Shown: positions 57,768 through 64,000 of the stretch, one piece after another | Numbering within the stretch: the stretch's first letter is position 1 | How the letters are laid out: every line of letters begins with the position of its first letter | DNA from: an uncultured Clostridia bacterium | GTDB lineage: Bacteria > Bacillota > Clostridia > Oscillospirales > Acutalibacteraceae | Length of the DNA: 64,000 nt | Direction of reading: 5' to 3' | Assembly (NCBI GenBank): GCA_937892115.1 | Contig: CALAUI010000025.1 | Location: forward strand, 62,001-126,000 | Made by a program: the position numbers and the translations under genes | The notes under the pieces: generated by a model | Database searches by the model: none | What the model saw: only the letters and a program-made list of their open reading frames with translations | What the model was told of the DNA's origin: nothing

Positions 57768-57772
57768 GTCAA
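57744..57772 (-). promoter_or_regulatory. pgcA promoter
   Basis: On the minus strand TTGACA (57767-57772), 17 bases, then TAATAT (57744-57749), with an overlapping TATAAT at shorter spacing. Confidence 0.7.
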
Positions 57773-57799
57773 TAATACAGATTTACTTGTTTGTCGGAA

Positions 57800-58975
57800 T
57801 TATGCGACTAAATCAATTACTACGCTTACCATGCTGAAAATGAAATTTCTGATATATCTGAAGAACTGAATGAAGAATCCGAGATTTTTCTCTTCCTTGT
57901 CCTCCTGAAGCTTTAAGCGGGCGTTATTCAGCTTCACACTGCCTTCGTAGGTATAGCATTCGTTGTCAAATGATTTCACGTCGTCCTCATAGAGAGTGAT
58001 AAGACGGCAGCCGTAGGGGCCCGTTTTTGCCATTTCAGCGCCGTAGGTGAAGCCCAGCTCAATGCCGTCAACGGTACCCGTGAAGCCCTCAACGTGCTGA
58101 TGGCCGAAATACGCGCCGATTACGTCGCCGTTTTCCTTGAATGCCTTGAATTCATCTGTGGGCTCGCAGGGGGCATAGGCAAAGAAATTCTTACCCGCTG
58201 CCTTCGTTCTGTCAAGCTTATAGAATTTTGAGCCGCTTGCGGTCGCTCCCGTTTCAAAGGGACTGCATTCAACAAAGAGGTTGCCCACGTCGGCCATGTG
58301 AATATGCTGGAATGCCATTGCGGGTACGGGACTGCCGTTTTCTTCCGTTATTTCGGCACACTTTTCGTTATACCAGTCAAGGGATTCTGCGGAAAGACCG
58401 CCTCTGCCGGTATCAAGAAGCCACAGATTGAATTTCATGCTTCCGTCACTGCCGTAAACGGGAAGATTATAGTCGATTCTGCCGTCCTTGTCTTCGCTCA
58501 TATCGGTAACGAGGCAGTTTGAATACTGTGAATAAATATCAAGCCAGTTGTCGTTCGTTGTGCATTTATGGTCGTTATTTCCCTGAGCGAGTGCAAAGGG
58601 TATACCGCTTTCGTCAAAAATATCAAGCACCGCTTCGGAAGCCGTCCTGACGTTTTCAAGCCATTTTTCTTCGTCCTTGACCTCGGTACCTTCCTTGAAG
58701 GGCTGGTCATCGATAAATAAATCGCCGATTCTCGAATCCTCCACAAGGTCACCCGTGAAAATAATGAGGTCGGGATTTGTCTCTTTGATGGAAAGAGAGA
58801 CCAGATTCAGCATATCGTATGCGGGATACTGGTCATCCTGAGTATCGGTAAGCATAAGTATTTTGAATTTGCCGTCATTGAATTCAAGACGTTTACCGCT
58901 TTCGTCCGCAAGGGCGATTGAGCAAACCGAAAGCGTAAGAATTGCGGCAAGTAAAACGGAAATAATCTTTTTCAT
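57800..58975 (-). CDS. secreted metallophosphoesterase with C-terminal membrane helix
   Basis: The 391-residue protein has a signal peptide ('KKIISVLLAAILTLSVCSIALA'). The phosphoesterase motifs are 'LMLTDTQDDQYP', 'IIFTGDLVED', 'ALAQGNNDHK', 'MAFQHIHMAD' and 'AYFGHQHVEGF', with Gln in place of His in the first motif and GNND for GNHD, both seen in a related branch of this superfamily. It ends with a hydrophobic stretch ('FIFSMVSVVIDLVA') that could keep it on the cell surface. It has its own consensus promoter. The substrate is unknown. Confidence 0.88.
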   Translation of the reverse strand: MKKIISVLLAAILTLSVCSIALADESGKRLEFNDGKFKILMLTDTQDDQYPAYDMLNLVSLSIKETNPDLIIFTGDLVEDSRIGDLFIDDQPFKEGTEVKDEEKWLENVRTASEAVLDIFDESGIPFALAQGNNDHKCTTNDNWLDIYSQYSNCLVTDMSEDKDGRIDYNLPVYGSDGSMKFNLWLLDTGRGGLSAESLDWYNEKCAEITEENGSPVPAMAFQHIHMADVGNLFVECSPFETGATASGSKFYKLDRTKAAGKNFFAYAPCEPTDEFKAFKENGDVIGAYFGHQHVEGFTGTVDGIELGFTYGAEMAKTGPYGCRLITLYEDDVKSFDNECYTYEGSVKLNNARLKLQEDKEEKNLGFFIQFFRYIRNFIFSMVSVVIDLVA

Positions 58976-59002
58976 TTTTCCACCTCCGTAGTTGATGCTT
59001 CA

Positions 59003-59031
59003 ATTATAGTTTCAATTTCACCTCTTGTCAA
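59003..59031 (-). promoter_or_regulatory. promoter of the 57800 phosphoesterase gene
   Basis: On the minus strand TTGACA (59026-59031), 17 bases, then TATAAT (59003-59008): a perfect consensus. Confidence 0.85.
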
Positions 59032-59071
59032 TCTTACGAAAAGCCGAATTTCCTTTTGCCTCATTTTTCTC

Positions 59072-59100
59072 TTGATTTTATTATAAAATACTGTTAAAAT
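59072..59100 (+). promoter_or_regulatory. promoter of the 59139 gene and ileS
   Basis: TTGATT (59072-59077), 17 bases, then TAAAAT (59095-59100). Confidence 0.6.
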
Positions 59101-59138
59101 ATTCTGTGTTTTTATTATATCAAGGTGAGGTGGATGAT

Positions 59139-59975
59139 TTGAGCAGCTTCGCAGTCGTTTTAGTCAGGATTGTTTCCGTTATAATGTCGGTTGTTTTCAT
59201 TCCTCTTTCGGGGCTGACCTACGGCCTTGATGCCTTCACTTTCGGTAAGAGAAACGATACCGTCATTGCCAATGTTGTCGGCATCGGAGCTTATTTCCGT
59301 TCTCAGGGTATCGCCTGCGACGGTGAGCATTTTTATTTCTCTTCCAAGACCACCCTCATCAAGACAGAGGATGATGCAAGGACTCTTGTCAATGCCAACC
59401 TCTCCGCCATTCCCGATGAATTAAAGGAGCTCGGTATCAAGCACATCGGCGGCATGAGTTACTATAACGGCAAAATATATGCCGGTATGGAAGACAGTAA
59501 GGTATGGGATTATCCCATTATCGGTGTTTTTGATGCGGATACCCTTCAGCTTGAGGATTATTTCATTACGGATGCAGAAATAATCACAAGAGGTATGCCC
59601 TGGGTCACCGTTGACCCCGATACCGGTTATCTCTGGTGTGCCGATCATTCCAAGCAGCCGACAAAGCTTCTTTGCTACGATACGGCGGACGGTATGAGCT
59701 TCGTTTCGGAAGTATCTCTTTCCGAGTCCGTTCCCTCAATTCAGGGTGCGGAGTTTTACGCCGGCTGTATGTATGCCGCCACCAATGATGACACTCAGGC
59801 GATTTATAAGATTGACATAACCTCGGGCAGCGTTGAAAAGTTTCTTGACCGTAATCTTACGGGAGGAGAGGGTGAGGGGATGACCTTCATCACGAGAGAC
59901 GGCGCGACAAAGCTTGTTGCCATGGATATGGGCGTTATTTTTGTTGATGCCTTTATCCGTGAATATGATATGTAA
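59139..59975 (+). CDS. exported beta-propeller-like protein
   Basis: The start is uncertain: the TTG at 59139 follows GAGGTGG by five bases and is preferred; a GTG at 59130 or the ATG at 59106 are alternatives. From the TTG the protein has 278 residues. It opens with a hydrophobic helix ('FAVVLVRIVSVIMSVVFIPL') and then repeats short strand patterns ('QGIACDGEHFYFSSKTTLIK', 'GGMSYYNGKIYAGMEDS', 'DPDTGYLWCADHSKQP', 'QGAEFYAGCMYAATNDDT') typical of propeller blades. It may bind a ligand outside the cell. It is directly upstream of ileS with 23 bases between. Confidence 0.72.
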   Translation: MSSFAVVLVRIVSVIMSVVFIPLSGLTYGLDAFTFGKRNDTVIANVVGIGAYFRSQGIACDGEHFYFSSKTTLIKTEDDARTLVNANLSAIPDELKELGIKHIGGMSYYNGKIYAGMEDSKVWDYPIIGVFDADTLQLEDYFITDAEIITRGMPWVTVDPDTGYLWCADHSKQPTKLLCYDTADGMSFVSEVSLSESVPSIQGAEFYAGCMYAATNDDTQAIYKIDITSGSVEKFLDRNLTGGEGEGMTFITRDGATKLVAMDMGVIFVDAFIREYDM

Positions 59976-59998
59976 TTTATTTTCGGAGGAATTTATAT

Positions 59999-62900
59999 AT
60001 GTACGAAAAAGTTTCTTCAAACTTTGATTTCGTGACCAGAGAAAAAGCGGTACTTGATTTCTGGAAAAAGAATGAAATTTTTGAAAAGAGTATGAAAATC
60101 AGAGAGGGCTGTCCTACCTATACGTTCTATGACGGACCTCCCACCGCAAACGGCAAGCCCCATATCGGCCACGTGCTTACAAGAGTAATCAAGGATATGA
60201 TTCCCAGATACCAGACCATGAAGGGTAATTTCGTTCCCCGTAAGGCGGGCTGGGATACCCACGGTCTTCCCGTTGAGCTTGAGGTTGAAAAGCTTCTCGG
60301 TATTGACGGCAAGGAGCAGATTGAGGAATACGGTCTTGAGCCCTTTATCAAGCTTTGTAAGGAAAGCGTATGGAAATACAAGGGTATGTGGGAGGATTTC
60401 TCAGGCACTGTCGGCTTCTGGGCTGATATGAATGAACCCTATGTTACCTATCATAACGATTTTATCGAGTCCGAATGGTGGTCACTTAAAGAAATCTGGA
60501 ATAAGGGACTGCTTTACAAGGGCTTCAAGATAGTACCTTATTGCCCCCGCTGCGGTACACCTCTTTCATCCCACGAGGTAGCTCAGGGCTATAAGACACT
60601 CAAGGAACGCACCGCAATCGTCCGCTTCAAGGTAAAGGACGAGGATGCCTATTTCCTTGCATGGACTACTACTCCCTGGACTCTTGCATCCAATATCGCT
60701 CTTTGCGTAAATCCCACCGAAACCTACGTCAAGGTCAAGGCGGCTGACGGCTTTACCTATATTATGGCAAAGGCACTTCTTGATACCGTTCTCGGCGGTA
60801 TTGAGAGAGAAGAGGGCACGCCCGCTTACGAAATTCTTGAATCATACGTCGGCACCGACCTTGAATACAAAGAATATGAGCCCCTCTATCAGTGCGCAAA
60901 GGACAGCGCAGACAAGCAGGGCAAAAAGGCATTCTTTATCTACTGTGACGACTATGTAACCATGTCAGACGGTACCGGTATCGTTCATATCGCTCCCGCC
61001 TTCGGTGAAGATGACGCCAGAGTAGGCAGAAAATATGATGCTCCCTTCGTTCAGATGGTTGACGAACACGGTGTAATGAAGGACGAAACTCCCTTCGCCG
61101 GCATGAGAGCAAAGCCCACACAGAAGGAAATTGATGCAGGCGCAATCAACTGCGACCCCGAGGTCCTCAAGGAGCTTGACGGCAGAGGCATCCTTTTCAG
61201 CGCTCCCAAGGTAGAGCACGATTATCCTCATTGCTGGAGATGTGACACTCCTCTCATCTACTACGCAAGAGAATCCTGGTTTATCAAAATGACGGCTGTC
61301 AGAGATCAGCTCGTTGCAAATAACAAGACGGTCAACTGGATTCCCGAATCCATCGGTACGGGCCGTTTCGGTGACTGGCTTGAGAATATTCAGGACTGGG
61401 GTATTTCCCGTAACCGTTACTGGGGAACTCCTCTCAACATCTGGGAATGCGAATGCGGTCATAAGCATTCAATCGGCTCAATCGCAGAGCTGAAAGAGCT
61501 CAGCGACAACTGTCCCGATGATATTGAGCTTCACCGCCCGTTCATTGATGCCGTTACCATCAGATGTGAGAAGTGCGGCAAGCAGATGAAGAGAGTTCCC
61601 GAGGTTATTGACTGCTGGTACGATTCCGGCTCAATGCCTTTTGCACAGCACCATTATCCCTTTGAAAATAAAGAGAAGTTTGAGCAACAGTTCCCCGCAA
61701 AGTTCATTTCCGAAGCTGTTGACCAGACACGCGGATGGTTCTACTCCCTTATGGCTATTTCAACCCTTCTCTTCAATAAAGCACCTTACGAAAACGTTAT
61801 CGTTCTCGGCCTTGTTCAGGATGAAAACGGTCAGAAGATGTCCAAGTCCAAGGGCAATGCCGTTGATCCCTTTGATGCTCTTGCAAATCTCGGTGCGGAT
61901 GCTATCCGCTGGTATTTCTATACCAATTCGGCTCCCTGGCTTCCCAACCGTTTCCACGATAAGGCGGTTGTTGAAGGTCAGCGTAAGTTTATGGGTACTC
62001 TCTGGAATACCTATGCATTCTATATTCTCTATGCAGAGATAGATAAATTCGATCCCACTCAGCATACCCTTGATTACTCCAAGCTTTCCATTATGGATAA
62101 GTGGCTTCTTTCACGCCTGAATACCCTTATCGGTACGGTTGACGGCTATCTTTCCGATTACGCCATTCCCGAAGCCGCAAGAGCCCTTCAGACCTTCGTT
62201 GACGAAATGAGTAACTGGTATGTCCGCCGCGGCAGAGAACGTTTCTGGAAGCAGAACAGTGACGAAGATAAGATTAACGCTTATATGACTCTCTATACCG
62301 CTCTTGAAACGGTTATCAAGCTTGCCGCTCCCATGATTCCCTTCATGACAGAGGATATTTATCAGAATCTCGTTTGCTCGGTCAATAAGGATGCTCCCGC
62401 CAGCATTCATCTTTGCGATTATCCCGTTGCCGATGAAAAGCTTATTGATAAGGAACTCGAAGCATATATGGATGAGGTACTCAATGTTGTTGCTCTCGGC
62501 AGAGCCGCAAGAAACACCTCAAATATCAAGAACAGACAGCCCCTTGGCAAGATGTATGTCGGCGTTCCCCGTGAGCTTCCCGAGGAATATCTTGAAATCG
62601 TTGAAGACGAGCTGAATATCAAGAGCGTTGAATTTGTAAACGATTCATCCTCATACGTTTCATACAGCTTCAAGCCCCAGCTCAAGACTCTCGGACCCAA
62701 GTACGGCAAGCTTCTGGGCGGCATCCGCAATGCTCTCCAGTCCCTTGACGGCTCCGAAGCAAAGAAGAATCTTGACCTGAACGGTGCTATCGTTCTCAAT
62801 ATTGACGGCAATGAAATTTCCCTCGCTCCCGAGGATCTTCTCATTGAAACCGTACAGAAAGAGGGCTATCAGGCAGAGAGTGACAACGGCATCACCGTAG

Positions 62901-63184
62901 TCCTTGACACCAATCTTACCGATGAACTGATTGAAGAGGGCTTCGTAAGAGAGCTTACCTCCAAGATTCAGGATATGCGTAAGAAAGCCGGCTTTGAGGT
63001 TATGGATACCATTAAGGTTTATGTGTCCGGCAACGATAAGATTGCCGCCATCCTTGAGGCAAACAAGGCAGGCATCTCCGGTGACGTACTCGCAACCGAT
63101 ATTATCGCAGGCGAAGGCGGAAGCTATACCGCAGAGCTTGATATCAACGGTGAAAAGGTTACCATGGGTGTCAATAAAAACTGA
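59999..63184 (+). CDS. ileS: isoleucyl-tRNA synthetase, large (type 2-like)
   Basis: The 1061-residue class I enzyme charges tRNA-Ile. It has 'FYDGPPTANGKPHIGHVLTR' containing HIGH, 'KAGWDTHGLPVELEVEK', the editing-domain signature 'LAWTTTPWTLASNIALCV', and 'GQKMSKSKGNAVDPFDAL' containing KMSKS. 'VIDCWYDSGSMPFAQHHYP' lies in the catalytic core. The length and the sequence around HIGH resemble the eukaryote-like IleRS2 type, some of which resist the antibiotic mupirocin; this typing is from memory of the family. The C-terminal zinc finger of type 1 enzymes is not seen. No T-box fits upstream. The ATG has CGGAGGAATTTATAT before it. Confidence 0.96.
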   Translation: MYEKVSSNFDFVTREKAVLDFWKKNEIFEKSMKIREGCPTYTFYDGPPTANGKPHIGHVLTRVIKDMIPRYQTMKGNFVPRKAGWDTHGLPVELEVEKLLGIDGKEQIEEYGLEPFIKLCKESVWKYKGMWEDFSGTVGFWADMNEPYVTYHNDFIESEWWSLKEIWNKGLLYKGFKIVPYCPRCGTPLSSHEVAQGYKTLKERTAIVRFKVKDEDAYFLAWTTTPWTLASNIALCVNPTETYVKVKAADGFTYIMAKALLDTVLGGIEREEGTPAYEILESYVGTDLEYKEYEPLYQCAKDSADKQGKKAFFIYCDDYVTMSDGTGIVHIAPAFGEDDARVGRKYDAPFVQMVDEHGVMKDETPFAGMRAKPTQKEIDAGAINCDPEVLKELDGRGILFSAPKVEHDYPHCWRCDTPLIYYARESWFIKMTAVRDQLVANNKTVNWIPESIGTGRFGDWLENIQDWGISRNRYWGTPLNIWECECGHKHSIGSIAELKELSDNCPDDIELHRPFIDAVTIRCEKCGKQMKRVPEVIDCWYDSGSMPFAQHHYPFENKEKFEQQFPAKFISEAVDQTRGWFYSLMAISTLLFNKAPYENVIVLGLVQDENGQKMSKSKGNAVDPFDALANLGADAIRWYFYTNSAPWLPNRFHDKAVVEGQRKFMGTLWNTYAFYILYAEIDKFDPTQHTLDYSKLSIMDKWLLSRLNTLIGTVDGYLSDYAIPEAARALQTFVDEMSNWYVRRGRERFWKQNSDEDKINAYMTLYTALETVIKLAAPMIPFMTEDIYQNLVCSVNKDAPASIHLCDYPVADEKLIDKELEAYMDEVLNVVALGRAARNTSNIKNRQPLGKMYVGVPRELPEEYLEIVEDELNIKSVEFVNDSSSYVSYSFKPQLKTLGPKYGKLLGGIRNALQSLDGSEAKKNLDLNGAIVLNIDGNEISLAPEDLLIETVQKEGYQAESDNGITVVLDTNLTDELIEEGFVRELTSKIQDMRKKAGFEVMDTIKVYVSGNDKIAAILEANKAGISGDVLATDIIAGEGGSYTAELDINGEKVTMGVNKN

Positions 63185-63256
63185 TTCTCATTTCGCTTGA
63201 ATCTGTCGGCGAAGAACAGTAAAACAGTCTTGTAAGTACATTTTTGACATAGGAAA

Positions 63257-63291
63257 ACCCACCGAAAAGGATTTATTTCTTTTCGGTGGGT
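63257..63291 (+). terminator. ileS terminator
   Basis: ACCCACCGAAAAG pairs with CTTTTCGGTGGGT around about nine bases, followed by AATGTTTTTATC. Confidence 0.88.
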
Positions 63292-63394
63292 AATGTTTTT
63301 ATCTCGCCAAACCGGGATTTGTTACACTCTTGATTGTGCGATTAAACTGGGATTTTGTGGCATGTCACTGCAGACAAACCAATTTAAAAGCGGA

Positions 63395-64000
63395 TTAAAA
63401 TAATATCTTTGCTTTTATCTTTTTCATTTCTTCTTTCAAACGATTATTACATATAATTTCCCAAAATGGCACAGTATGTCCGCCCTTAAGTCTCATTGAT
63501 GCTTCAAGCATAGCACCATAATATGCAACTCTGAAATCTGTGAATTCAGATGTTTTGCATTTGCTTTTGTATGTTTCGTAAAGTCCGTATGCATCACCCC
63601 ACATATTTCTGAGTTGGAACAGATCATATTCTCTGTCTCCCCAAATACTACCGCAGGGATCAATAAAGGAGGTCAATTCTAAAGATTTGGCGTCAGCCAT
63701 TATATTCATTATATTAAGATCACCATGAATAAGTACAGGTACAGTATTTTCTTTCGGGAGATTATTAAAAATCTCTGTTGCTTCATAAAGCAGGAGCAGG
63801 TTTTTTTTACCGAAATCACCTTTATCAGACAACTCTTTTAATGCACTAAGCCATGGTTCTTGTTTTTCTTTTTTGTAATAATCGTACCAACTGTCATAAA
63901 TCGGATTTGATAATGAACCGAATTTATCGTTTGTAACACTATGCCATTCAAGCATACCTGAAACTACTTCATTGGCAAACGATTGTTTTTGCTGTTTTGA
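63395..64000 (-). CDS. fructosamine-kinase-like / aminoglycoside phosphotransferase fold protein (N-terminus beyond right edge)
   Basis: The frame is open to the window edge, so the ATG at 63955 is internal and the gene continues outside. The visible 201 residues are the C-terminal lobe of a small-molecule kinase: 'PVLIHGDLNIMNIMADAK' holds the catalytic Asp and Asn, and 'LTSFIDPCGSIWGDREYDLF' holds the second metal-binding Asp. 'LEWHSVTNDKFGSLSNPIYD' and the spacing resemble the fructosamine kinase family, which repairs or uses glycated amines. Codon use is more A/T-rich than in ileS, and the 210 bases before it hold only a terminator, which may hint at a different origin. Confidence 0.78.
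   Translation of the reverse strand, partial: SKQQKQSFANEVVSGMLEWHSVTNDKFGSLSNPIYDSWYDYYKKEKQEPWLSALKELSDKGDFGKKNLLLLYEATEIFNNLPKENTVPVLIHGDLNIMNIMADAKSLELTSFIDPCGSIWGDREYDLFQLRNMWGDAYGLYETYKSKCKTSEFTDFRVAYYGAMLEASMRLKGGHTVPFWEIICNNRLKEEMKKIKAKILF

Noticed and set aside
1..64000. CRISPR arrays, tRNA or rRNA genes, transposases
   Set aside because: No regularly spaced repeats, no GGTTCGAATCC-type tRNA arms, no rRNA sequence and no DDE transposase motifs were seen.

Overview
The window looks like chromosome of a Gram-positive anaerobic Firmicute, most likely a gut-type member of Clostridia near the Oscillospirales/Ruminococcaceae. The evidence is a type IV pilus locus without an outer-membrane secretin, a CtsR/McsA/McsB heat-shock operon, a T-box leader, RNase Y with YmdB, pyruvate:ferredoxin oxidoreductase, DUF1292 and YfhO families, and strong AGGAGG-type ribosome sites. 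Assignments come from reading motifs and sequence patterns only; no database search was run.

Positions 1-25377 are almost entirely minus strand and hold a near-complete type IV pilus system. In transcription order it has PilB, a short membrane fragment and a YfhO-type membrane protein, PilT, PilC, two major-type pilins, the prepilin peptidase PilD, a PilM-PilN fusion, PilO, four minor or pseudopilin-like proteins (one of 513 and one of 833 residues), and finally a secreted giant of more than 2180 residues that runs off the left edge. This order resembles the minor-pilin-plus-PilY1 clusters of Gram-negative pili, so the giant is a good candidate pilus-associated adhesin. Gaps in the locus contain copies of a short palindromic repeat and another inverted-repeat element. 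The 513-residue pilin gene carries a run of ten cytosines that could allow on/off switching.

Positions 25500-40000 are mixed: a sugar-type (GPH) transporter with a long cytoplasmic tail, a sulfatase with a metallophosphoesterase, tyrS with a HAD phosphatase and an alpha/beta hydrolase, a GxGYxYP-family protein with a second transporter, then ttcA-like, ymdB and rny. Positions 40000-47400 hold the T-box-controlled thrS, nifJ, an unknown gene, a likely 6S RNA and a DUF1292 gene. Positions 47465-64000 hold a secreted metallophosphoesterase with rarA, the ctsR-mcsA-mcsB operon with three visible CtsR boxes but no clpC, more calcineurin-like phosphoesterases, a GH16 glycosidase, a phosphohexomutase, a beta-propeller-like protein, ileS of the large type, and a fructosamine-kinase-like gene cut by the right edge.

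Taken together, the pilus locus, glycan-related enzymes (GH16, sulfatase, GxGYxYP, two GPH-like transporters) and six calcineurin-type phosphoesterases suggest a surface-active, carbohydrate-degrading anaerobe. The most unusual parts are the minor-pilin/giant-protein operon with its homopolymer tract, and the structured intergenic repeats within it. No tRNA, rRNA, CRISPR array or intact transposase was seen.
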